Below, in pieces: positions 44,430-52,266 of a stretch of 64,000 nucleotides of DNA (positions within the stretch are counted from its first letter, which is position 1; the number at the start of each line of letters is the position of its first letter). The position numbers were made by a program, and so were the translations under genes. Location: the NCBI GenBank assembly GCA_007753675.1, contig CP036432.1, forward strand, positions 4,066,394 to 4,130,393, read 5' to 3'. This DNA comes from Stieleria magnilauensis. GTDB lineage: Bacteria; Planctomycetota; Planctomycetia; Pirellulales; Pirellulaceae. The notes below the pieces were generated by a model. That model was not told where the DNA came from. It made no database searches and saw only the letters and a program-made list of their open reading frames with translations.

Positions 44430-47400
44430 TTAGCCTCGGGTCAACGTTTCGTCTAAGTTCAAAATCATTTGTGCGATCACGGTCCAAGCGGCGTGCCGAA
44501 TCGCATCGATCGATTCGTCGCGCGGCAACTCACCGACCGACAAGAATTGGTTGGCGGATTCAGGGTCGGCGGTGAAGCGTTCGTGCTGGTCGGCAAGGAT
44601 GTCCAACAACACCGACGTCTCCCGTTCGCTTGCCGGTCGTGCGGTCGTCAGACGGTAGGCCAAATCGATTCGCTTGCGATCATCGGATTCGGACTGGATC
44701 AAACGCCGGGCGAGCGCTCGGGCCGCTTCGACGAACTGCGGGTCGTTGAGCGTCACCAGGGCTTGCAGCGGTGTGTTGGTTCGGGCCCGGGCGACGACGC
44801 ATTTCTCACGCGATGGCGCGTCAAAGATCATCATGTTGGGCATCGGTGCACTGCGTTTCCAATACGTGTACATCGACTTGCGATACAGTTTCTCGCCCTT
44901 GTCTTGCGAATACCGCAGACCACCGTTCAGACTGACTTCGTTCCAGATATTCACCGGTTGATACGGTTTCACGCCGGGGCCACCGACCTGACGGGTCAGC
45001 AATCCGCCGACGGCCAACGCCTGGTCGCGAATCAATTCGCCCTGCAACCGAAATCGCGGGCTGCGGGCCAGCAACAGGTTCTCGGGGTCCTGTTCCGCGT
45101 GCACGGGTTCTCGACGCGAACTCTGGCGATAGGTTCGCGAGAGCACCAGTTGTCGCAGCATCCGCTTGACGTCCCAGCCCGACTCGACAAAATCGACGGC
45201 CAGCCAATCGAGCAACTGCGGGTGGGTGGGCGGCATGCCTTGGGCACCAAAGTCGCTGATCGTGCGGACCAGTCCATTGCCGAACAGCATCGTCCAATAC
45301 CGGTTGACGGCCACGCGTGCGGTCAACGGATGATCCGGCGCGGTCAGCCAACGGGCCAATCCCAATCGGTTCGGCGGAGCGTCTTCGGCCAGCGGTGGCA
45401 GAGCCGCCGGGACGCCTGGTGAAACCGGTGTGTCCTTTTTAGGCGAATCGTATTGACCGCGGTCAAGGACGAACGTCATCCGCATTTTGTCTGCGGGGTT
45501 GTCCGACATGATCATCGACGTCGTCTTCTTCGCCGCCAGATCGGCGTGCTGTTTCGCAGTCGCGGCGAGCGACTTGCGGAGCGATTGGAAATCCGCGTCT
45601 TGGCTGAAATAGACGTTTCGCAGGGCCGCCCACTGGGCTTCACTTCGCTCTTCGGCGGCGGTCGCCAAGATTCCGCCGACCACGTCGTCCTTGGCCAGCG
45701 GCACTTCGGACTCGCTCAATGCAAACGAGTAAATCCGGATGTCGTCGACTTCACCCTTCCAATTGGCGCCGTTGCTGCGGCTGCCGATTTTGAAGGGCAC
45801 ATCGGTTTGCAGCGTGCCGGCCAGACTGTCGGCTTCGACTTGATTGGCCGACAGTTTTCCGTCGATGTAAATTTTCACGCCGGCGGCTTTCTGGCTGCCG
45901 TCGTAAGTGATCACGACGTGCTGCCAGGTGTCGGTTTTCAGCGCGTCCTTGGAGACGACTTTGACGGCATTGTCGGACCAGGAATGAATGATGTGGGTGC
46001 CGACGTTCGTCCCTTGGATCCACATGTCATAGCCGCGATAGTTGTCGGCGACATCCATGCGTGAAAAGACAGCGCCGCCGGACTTGCCGTCGAATTTGAT
46101 CCAGGCGGCCATCGTGAACGGCTGATCTGATTCCAGCTGCGGCGGATTCTCCGAACAGGCGAACTGAGTTTGCCCGTTCAACTTCAGCGCTTTGCTGCCC
46201 TCTCGATCGCTCGTCTGAAACTTTCCTTGCTCCAGAACCGCGACCGCGCCGGTGGTTTCATTCTTTAATTGCGAACCATCGGGCTCGTCGAGCGGAAACC
46301 AATGCGCGATGCCGGACAGTTTCTTGGTCGATGGATCATCGCTGGCGTACTTGGCGGTTTCCTGTTCCGCCCAGGCGACGAATTGGGGGTCGGCCTGGCG
46401 TTGGTGGGATTCCAGCTGTTTCTTCTTCGAATCAATCTCCGCCTGCAATTCCGCCAAGCGAGCTTGATGCCGTTCGTCATAGACGTCGACGACGGGCGAC
46501 TGATTTCCCTGGCGTGTTTGCATGCCGGGATCGGCCGTGTTGTTGAAGTACGCGTAGAATTGGTAGTACTCGGCCTGAGAGATCGGATCGTATTTGTGAT
46601 CGTGGCACTGGGCGCATTCCATCGTCAATGCCATCCAGACGGTGGAAGTGGTTTGGACGCGATCGACGACGTACTCGACACGCAGCTCCTCGGCAAATGC
46701 CCCGCCTTCGTCACTGGTCGCATGATTCCGATTGAAACCCGATGCCACCTTTTGATCGACCGTCGCGTCGGGAATCAGGTCGCCGGCGAGCTGCTCGATC
46801 GTGAATTGGTCGAACGGCATGTTGGCGTTGTAGGCGTTGATCACCCAATCACGCCACGGCCACATGTCGCGCGGGCCGTCGGCGTGCATCACGCTGGTGT
46901 CGCCGTAGCGTGCCGCGTCTAACCAGGCCAACGTCATGCGTTCGCCGTAATCCTCCGATGCCAACAATCGATCGACGAGTGCTTCGTAGGCCAAGTCGAT
47001 TCCCAGCGAATCCGCATCGGCCAGAAACTGCTCGACTTGCTCAGGCGTCGGCGCCATGCCGGTCAAATCCAGCGACACGCGGCGGATCAACGTTCGCAAG
47101 TCGGCCGGCGGCGAAAACGTCAGCCCGCGCTCGTGCAGTCGTCGGCCGATGAAATGGTCCACCGGATTGGCCGCGTCGACACCGGGGGCTTTCCGGGGCG
47201 GGACGAAGGCCCAGTGTTCTTGATACGTCGCGCCCTGGGCGACCCATTGCTTGAGCAGATTGCGCTGCGTGTCGGTCAATCGTTTGTTCGAATCCGGCGG
47301 CGGCATCAGCGAGTCCGCGTCTTCAGAGAACACCCGCGCGATCACTTCGCTGTCCTCCGGCTGGCCGGCAACCAGCATCCCTGAATCGATCGCGGACTGA

Positions 47401-47573
47401 CGAACATCCAATCGCAAATCGGCTTCGCGGGTCGATTCGGAGGGTCCGTGACAGAGGAAACAATTGTCCGAAAGGATCGGCCGGATGTCGCGATTGAAAT
47501 CAATCTCGGCGGCGGACACGCCGCCGATGCAGACGAGCAGCAGGATCGGGACGATGGAGAACGGATTCTTCAT
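44430..47573 (-). CDS. PSD1-type cytochrome (DUF1549/DUF1553) with LamG-like domain
   Basis: A 1047-residue exported protein. Signal residues 1-21 end SAAE. The PSD1-type cytochrome c domain has C-F-L-C-H at about 39-43. A DUF1549 domain follows (about 150-360; [60 protein letters not shown]). A LamG/concanavalin-like domain at about 425-625 ([25 protein letters not shown]) is inserted before the C-terminal DUF1553 (about 735-1040; [43 protein letters not shown]). A small coiled helix (~372-395) precedes LamG. Pairs of this with DUF1501 are a planctomycete hallmark; a role in surface polysaccharide handling is proposed but unproven. Confidence 0.95.
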   Translation of the reverse strand: MKNPFSIVPILLLVCIGGVSAAEIDFNRDIRPILSDNCFLCHGPSESTREADLRLDVRQSAIDSGMLVAGQPEDSEVIARVFSEDADSLMPPPDSNKRLTDTQRNLLKQWVAQGATYQEHWAFVPPRKAPGVDAANPVDHFIGRRLHERGLTFSPPADLRTLIRRVSLDLTGMAPTPEQVEQFLADADSLGIDLAYEALVDRLLASEDYGERMTLAWLDAARYGDTSVMHADGPRDMWPWRDWVINAYNANMPFDQFTIEQLAGDLIPDATVDQKVASGFNRNHATSDEGGAFAEELRVEYVVDRVQTTSTVWMALTMECAQCHDHKYDPISQAEYYQFYAYFNNTADPGMQTRQGNQSPVVDVYDERHQARLAELQAEIDSKKKQLESHQRQADPQFVAWAEQETAKYASDDPSTKKLSGIAHWFPLDEPDGSQLKNETTGAVAVLEQGKFQTSDREGSKALKLNGQTQFACSENPPQLESDQPFTMAAWIKFDGKSGGAVFSRMDVADNYRGYDMWIQGTNVGTHIIHSWSDNAVKVVSKDALKTDTWQHVVITYDGSQKAAGVKIYIDGKLSANQVEADSLAGTLQTDVPFKIGSRSNGANWKGEVDDIRIYSFALSESEVPLAKDDVVGGILATAAEERSEAQWAALRNVYFSQDADFQSLRKSLAATAKQHADLAAKKTTSMIMSDNPADKMRMTFVLDRGQYDSPKKDTPVSPGVPAALPPLAEDAPPNRLGLARWLTAPDHPLTARVAVNRYWTMLFGNGLVRTISDFGAQGMPPTHPQLLDWLAVDFVESGWDVKRMLRQLVLSRTYRQSSRREPVHAEQDPENLLLARSPRFRLQGELIRDQALAVGGLLTRQVGGPGVKPYQPVNIWNEVSLNGGLRYSQDKGEKLYRKSMYTYWKRSAPMPNMMIFDAPSREKCVVARARTNTPLQALVTLNDPQFVEAARALARRLIQSESDDRKRIDLAYRLTTARPASERETSVLLDILADQHERFTADPESANQFLSVGELPRDESIDAIRHAAWTVIAQMILNLDETLTRG

Positions 47574-47821
47574 GGCAGGAACGGGCGGAGGGAGATTTCA
47601 ATCTCGGGGCGGGAGCCAGATGAGCTGGTCGGGAGCCAGATGAGATTGAAAATCGGACGAAGGGAGGCGTGGGGGCTGGGAGCGGATTATCGCACAAAAC
47701 AGATGGCTTCGCATGGGGAAATGTGCGGGATCGCCAGACGGTGACGATGATGTGGATCTGGTGAATCTGGCAAATTCAGCTTGACGAACCACCGCACTCT
47801 TTGGATCGTAGGAGTCTTGCG

Positions 47822-48286
47822 ATGCAATTAACGTGCGGATTGAACCCCCATTTTCTTGTGCAAATGAACTCTCTGGTCGGCAAAACGATCTCCGTGCTGC
47901 TTTGTGGTTTGGTCCTGATGGGCCAATCTGCAGCGTGGATCCATGTCGCCACCTGCGAGGGGCATCATGACGTCTCGGCGTTGCCGGCTGACGCCAGCAG
48001 CGGCCCGTCGCACCATGAGTGTGGGCACCATCACGGCCACTGCGGCTTGGCGGTATCGACGCACCGCCACCGGCCTGACAGCTCGTCTCCGTCGCCACTG
48101 CACTCCCACGATTCCGACGATTGTGTCGTCTGCCAATCACTTGCCTGGGCGGCCGGAGAGGTCGTTTCGAATCCGGTACTTTGCACCGGCGACGCGTTGG
48201 TTGAGCGTCAGATTTTGACGGATTCGCCTTGGGTTGAATCTTTCTCAACGTCGTTGCCGCATCTCCGCGGCCCGCCGATCGGCTGA
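47822..48286 (+). CDS. Small exported histidine- and cysteine-rich protein (DUF2946-like)
   Basis: A 154-residue exported protein; the ATG at 47822 has AGGAG seven bases upstream. The hydrophobic segment SVLLCGLVLMGQSAAW is the signal or anchor. The mature part has about 15 His within ~65 residues, with HHECGHHHGHC and LHSHDSD clusters, then the DCVVCQSLAW motif, which resembles the C-terminal CxxC patch of DUF2946-type proteins found near copper or cobalt transport genes. It could bind zinc, copper or another soft metal in the periplasm (inference). It appears monocistronic; no metal transporter is adjacent. Confidence 0.72.
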   Translation: MQLTCGLNPHFLVQMNSLVGKTISVLLCGLVLMGQSAAWIHVATCEGHHDVSALPADASSGPSHHECGHHHGHCGLAVSTHRHRPDSSSPSPLHSHDSDDCVVCQSLAWAAGEVVSNPVLCTGDALVERQILTDSPWVESFSTSLPHLRGPPIG

Positions 48287-48301
48287 ATGAATTTCGACGT
48301 G

Positions 48302-48325
48302 CGATAGGCTTCCAGCCTGTCATTT
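48302..48325. repeat. Family-E half-element
   Basis: GATAGGCTTCCAGCCTGTCA matches one arm of the inverted repeat at 24339-24427 and the element at 26140-26166. It is an isolated half without a partner nearby. Confidence 0.75.
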
Positions 48326-48463
48326 CGCACACCTTTCCACGCGTCCTCGTGGCAGCGGTGTCCCATCACGCCTGATCGGAGTGATCGAGCGGGACGGCCG
48401 CGCTTCGTCGTTGGTTGGGCACGTGCAACCGTTCTCCAAATCATTTTTCATTCAGCAATCTTT

Positions 48464-49714
48464 ATGTCCATTCATCACGCAAGTCGGGCGCGAGTGTCGC
48501 GCCCGCAGCGAGCCTTTACGCTCGTCGAGTTACTCGTCGTCATCGCGATCATTGGCATTCTGGTCGGACTGTTGTTGCCGGCCGTTCAAGCGGCGCGTGA
48601 AGCAGCCCGTCGCATGAGTTGCAGCAACAACCTGAAGCAACTAGGCATCGCGCTTCACAATTATCACGGAGCCTACAAACGGCTTCCGACCTACAAGGGT
48701 GGGACGTGGGTCAACGGATCCGACGGAACAACGGACCAAGACAACCGGATGGACCTTTCCATCTGGGTTGGACTGACGCCCTACATGGAACAGCAAGCAC
48801 TTTGGGATCAGATCAAGAATCCGAACCGCATCATCGTCAATTCCACCAGCCGACGCACACCGCCGTGGCCGGCAATGGGGCCGCGGACCTCGCAAGCCGG
48901 TTATCCGCCATGGCAGGTTGAGATCCCGACGCTGCGTTGTCCCAGTGATCCGGGAACGGGGTTGCCGGCGATGGGACGCACCAACTACGCCGCATGCGTG
49001 GGCGATTCCGCGGTGATGATGGATCAAGGACCGTGGTTCCAAGTCAACAATGTGGTCACATCGCCGCCGATCGCGGTCGCGGTTGAAGCCAACGCGTCGT
49101 GCCGCGGTGCCTTTGTCGCTCGCAAGAGCTTGCGATTCCGAGACATCTTGGACGGATTGTCCAACACGATCGTTGCCGGCGAAATCACAACCGACTTGGG
49201 CGACCGCGACAAGCGAACGATTGCCTCAATCCGAGGAGAAACCGACGAGATTCGTGACGAACCGGATCACTGCGAGCACGAGGGATACGTCAGTCCCGAT
49301 CGCCCGCGATTCTGGTCGAATGGAAACGACGGAGGCACCGCGCCGACGTTGGCGGCCAGCAACCAGGGACGCGGCTTTCGATGGGCCGCCGGAGGAACGG
49401 TTTACACGGCGATGAACACCATCCTGCCGCCCAACAAGGATCTCTGCCTCGGTGGCGATAGCACCGGTGACGAAAACTCAATGGGGATCGCCCCGCCGAG
49501 CAGCCGCCACCAGGGAGGCGTTCACGTCTTGATGGGCGACGGCGCGGTGATCTTCCTGACCGATTCGATCGAAGCCGGTGACGTTCACCATACGAATGTC
49601 TGGAGCGGCGGAACCGGCGCGTCGGTGCCGGGGGCAAAGAGTCCCTATGGATTGTGGGGAGCACTGGGAACGCGAGCTTCACGCGAAACGGTCCAAGCAC
49701 AGCTCAACCAATAA
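48464..49714 (+). CDS. DUF1559 prepilin-like protein
   Basis: A 416-residue planctomycete DUF1559 protein. The N-terminus is a class III/type IV prepilin signal: basic leader ending RPQRA, then [25 protein letters not shown] with the Glu at position +5. The conserved [26 protein letters not shown] block follows. The body is the DUF1559 domain, ending with [17 protein letters not shown] and a [16 protein letters not shown] tail. DUF1559 proteins exist in large numbers per planctomycete genome; they are likely minor-pilin- or S-layer-like and their role is unknown. A second copy lies at 61714. A small lipoprotein follows 430 bp later. Confidence 0.95.
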   Translation: MSIHHASRARVSRPQRAFTLVELLVVIAIIGILVGLLLPAVQAAREAARRMSCSNNLKQLGIALHNYHGAYKRLPTYKGGTWVNGSDGTTDQDNRMDLSIWVGLTPYMEQQALWDQIKNPNRIIVNSTSRRTPPWPAMGPRTSQAGYPPWQVEIPTLRCPSDPGTGLPAMGRTNYAACVGDSAVMMDQGPWFQVNNVVTSPPIAVAVEANASCRGAFVARKSLRFRDILDGLSNTIVAGEITTDLGDRDKRTIASIRGETDEIRDEPDHCEHEGYVSPDRPRFWSNGNDGGTAPTLAASNQGRGFRWAAGGTVYTAMNTILPPNKDLCLGGDSTGDENSMGIAPPSSRHQGGVHVLMGDGAVIFLTDSIEAGDVHHTNVWSGGTGASVPGAKSPYGLWGALGTRASRETVQAQLNQ

Positions 49715-50143
49715 CGCTGCTATGCAGACGTAGCAGGTTGTCGATCGCCGTTGTCTAACTCGCGTCCCCACGGCACGCCCTCCTGGGCGTTACCGGGCAG
49801 ATGACCCATGTCTTTGCATCCCCGAATGGAATGCAGATAGAAGCCTGCGGTCGAGCGAAGCGAACACCGCCGCAAGGGACATCGATTGTATGACGGCAGC
49901 GATTGGCAGCCTGTTTAGATTCTCTCCCCCTGGGCGAGACGGCGTTTGCGCAGCAAGCAAACGCCAGAGAGGGCGCGTGCTGCAAAAGTCTTGGCGTCTA
50001 CCTTGAACTCAAATCAGGGACACGATGCGGCGCCAACTCGACTATACTCGAAACGAGCGCCGGCCAAATCGAGGAAGGCAAAGTTCCTGCGCGGTTCGGT
50101 TGCAGCTTCCCCTTCAACTCCCGCAGACAGATCGATACTGAAT
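49715..50143. other. Intergenic region; hairpin at 49941-49965
   Basis: No convincing gene. The only clear structure is the 9-bp stem GGCGTTTGC / GCAAACGCC around a 7-base loop at 49941-49965, without a following T-run. Short CCTCCTGGGCG- and GCGGTCGAGCG-type GC elements recall the repeat families. A minor frame on the minus strand here reads only Arg/Pro/Cys-rich text and is not supported. Confidence 0.55.
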
Positions 50144-50494
50144 ATGCGTACGGTCAATCCTCCGATACGAATTCCGGCAACGGTGTTGGCGTTGTTTGTG
50201 GTGGCACTTCTGCCGGGTTGCGGCATGACGGTTACGCCTCTGACAACCGAGGAGACGCTCATCCTCGACTCAGCTGCACCGAATGACTCACTCATCATTT
50301 GGTCGAAATTCGACGGCGTCTTGGTGGTCGATGTCGACGACAACGACTTGGTTCCTGACCAAAGACCTCAAACGATCGACGCATGGCTTGGAGCGATTGA
50401 CTCGCTCGAGTCGCGTGGATTTATCACGAATGATGGATTAAAGATTGGGTGTTACATACTGACCGACGCCGGCAAAGCCGCTACCAGCGATTGA
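50144..50494 (+). CDS. Small lipoprotein of unknown function
   Basis: A 116-residue lipoprotein from the ATG at 50144. Signal RIPATVLALFVVALLPGC has a lipobox ALLPGC (Cys about 26). The mature domain is acidic. Its C-terminal half (TIDAWLGAIDSLESRGFITNDG...CYILTDAGKAA) follows the pattern of a winged-helix tail, where a helix is followed by a beta-hairpin and LTDAG, though on the outside of a cell such a domain would not bind DNA. I do not recognise the family. It follows a DUF1559 gene. Confidence 0.6.
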   Translation: MRTVNPPIRIPATVLALFVVALLPGCGMTVTPLTTEETLILDSAAPNDSLIIWSKFDGVLVVDVDDNDLVPDQRPQTIDAWLGAIDSLESRGFITNDGLKIGCYILTDAGKAATSD

Positions 50495-50628
50495 AATCGC
50501 TTGTTCGAGGCCCGTTGTCATATGTCGGAGTGTCACGAAAAGGGGATCACGGTTTGAGAACCTCCGGCGCGTCAGCGAGCGGCGTCGCGTAGCCCCTTGC
50601 TAACGCGTGCGGGCTTCAATCGACAACC

Positions 50629-50932
50629 CAATTTCCGGGTAGTGGACGAGGCGACGAGTCCTCAACTCAATTTCCGGGTAGTGGACGAGGCGACGAGTCC
50701 TCAACTCAGTTTTCGGGTAGTGGACGAGGCGACGAGTCCTCTGCTCAGTTTCCGGGTAGTGGACGAGGCGACGAGTCCTCTGTTCAATTTCCGGGTAGTG
50801 GACGAGGCGACGAGTCCTCCGCAGTGGGCGTATTGGCACGGGACTCGTCGCCTCGTCCACTACCGGGCACGGGACTCGTCGCCTCGTCCACTACCGGGCA
50901 TGGGACTCGTCGCCTCGTCCACTACCGCCTAC
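50629..50932. repeat. Family-C array: five direct 39-bp units and three inverted units
   Basis: Five head-to-tail 39-bp units begin near 50630, 50669, 50708, 50747 and 50786, each with core TTCCGGGTAGTGGACGAGG followed by CGACGAGTCC. A 20-bp break follows, then three ~31-bp inverted units (about 50839-50932) with GGACTCGTCGCCTCGTCC. The inverted arm can pair with any direct unit. The open frame running through the array is a product of the repeat. A related block is at 59641-59785. Confidence 0.95.
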
Positions 50933-50957
50933 CCGAAACGCAAGGTGACACGGAATA

Positions 50958-51761
50958 CTAGCGGATTGCGTCACCCAAACGCTTCAAGAAATTCAGCCCG
51001 AATCGTCCGTAGTCTTGTCCGTCCACGTCGCCATCGCCGTCGGAGTCGAGGTGCGGATTGAAGGCCGGGTCGGTGCCCGATTTCAGGAAACTTAATCCGA
51101 ATCGCCCGTAGTCTTGGCCGTGCACATCGCGATCGCCGTCGGTGTCACCGAACAGTCGGAAAAACGCGTCGACATTTTGTTGACCCCAAACGTAGTCACG
51201 GATCATGGCGGTTCCCTCGGCGGTTCGAATCCTGGCCGCGTCGACCGCAACGCGATAGTTCGGTTCAACGGAAACCACGTTCGGCGAGTTCTCAAACGCA
51301 TGCAACATCGCGCTGCGGATCAGTAGATCGTCGAATTCGTACAACCGACGTTCAATGTCGGCGTCGACCGAAATCACTTGCTTCGGTTGGCGGCGCTGCA
51401 GCCATGCTTGGGCATTGGCCAATGCGTCGGCTCGGTCACCCGACTGTGGCCCCGCCGTCGCCCGGCGATCAAACTGCACCACCCACTGGCCGCGTCGAAT
51501 CTCGACCGATCGGTCCTGCCAAAACACCGATTCTGTTTCCGGGAGCGATGCACCCACCGCGATGGCATCGAGACCGGCATCCGGGCGGGCGTCCAGGCCG
51601 GCATCCGGGCGGGCGTCCAGGCCGGCATCCGCATCCAAGGCTGCCGCCAGCAAGTAGCGCTTTTCCAGCGACTCCACCCTCAGCCGCCTGCGTCCATTGC
51701 CTCGGCCCACTCGGGACGGTCCAGCCGTTCGGCCGACGGCCGCAAACATCCGTTGTGTCAC
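50958..51761 (-). CDS. Propeptide-dockerin protein without a protease domain
   Basis: A 267-residue protein. Residues 29-40 (VESLEKRYLLAA) are the planctomycete LExRxLL motif. Residues 45-66 are a DAGLDARP repeat coded by a 24-bp tandem unit. Residues 92-170 match a subtilase propeptide (I9-like: QWVVQFDRR...FENSPNVVSVEPNYRV). Residues 188-197 (RDYVWGQQNVDA) look like the entry of an S8 catalytic domain, but the text moves straight to a dockerin-like pair of EF-hand loops (GDTDGDRDVHGQDYGRF at 205-221 and SDGDGDVDGQDYGRF at 240-254). No catalytic triad exists. It may be a free inhibitor or an internally deleted protease. Confidence 0.8.
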   Translation of the reverse strand: MTQRMFAAVGRTAGPSRVGRGNGRRRLRVESLEKRYLLAAALDADAGLDARPDAGLDARPDAGLDAIAVGASLPETESVFWQDRSVEIRRGQWVVQFDRRATAGPQSGDRADALANAQAWLQRRQPKQVISVDADIERRLYEFDDLLIRSAMLHAFENSPNVVSVEPNYRVAVDAARIRTAEGTAMIRDYVWGQQNVDAFFRLFGDTDGDRDVHGQDYGRFGLSFLKSGTDPAFNPHLDSDGDGDVDGQDYGRFGLNFLKRLGDAIR

Positions 51762-52266
51762 TCGTGAACCGTGAAAAGAATTCCAGTGGGAAGAAGAGGA
51801 GCTGTTCAGTATATCTGGTCGCCCGAACGGGTGCGTCGTGTGGGGTATCGATGACGCCTCGGGACGTACAAATTGTTACCAAAACCTCTTGGCACCGAAG
51901 CCTTGTCGCGTCTCTCTCCCTGAAAGCCGCCCAACGACGCGACCGATTGATTGCTTGAAGCCCAATCCCGCTAATTGAAGCGAGGTTTCCTCGGGTTGGG
52001 GCCCGTAGGCTCGCGCCAAACGGCTAATCATCAATTGATATCAGCCGGTTCGCGTTAGCGCCCGGGCCTCCTCATTGAGATTCACTTCGCGGTATTGGAT
52101 TGAAACCCGCATGCGTTAGCGAGAGGCCACGCGGCGTCCCCCGGGCGTAGAATCTGCAAATAACGGAGTGAATTTCGCGGCGCGCCACGGAGCCGTTCGA
52201 CAGGCTCTCCTATCGTCATTGCGCCAAAACCGAACGCAGCACGACGATTTCGAGGCTCCGAGGGAA
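51762..52266. other. Intergenic region, ~500 bp, repeat-like
   Basis: No gene is seen. The stretch from about 51990 to 52130 is made of decayed repeat text: GTAGGCTCGCGCCAAACGGC recalls family A, and two GCGTTAGCG/GCGTTAGCGAGAGGC segments recall the ends of other elements. A promoter for the 52267 gene must lie near its right end, but I cannot place -35 and -10 boxes with confidence. Confidence 0.5.

Noticed and set aside
47598-48332. 244-codon minus-strand frame over the His-rich gene
   Set aside because: Its text is a shadow of the plus-strand gene, which has a ribosome site, signal peptide and conserved-looking Cys motif.
50629-50932. CRISPR array
   Set aside because: Repeats are contiguous 39-bp units without variable spacers, some are inverted, and no cas gene is near.
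50597-51061. 154-codon open frame through the family-C array
   Set aside because: It only exists because 39 is a multiple of three, so the frame stays open through each unit; the product is a repetitive peptide with no signal or domain.
51222-51240. tRNA-like T-loop text (GGTTCGAATCC)
   Set aside because: It lies inside the coding sequence of the propeptide-dockerin protein and no acceptor stem or anticodon arm can be drawn around it.
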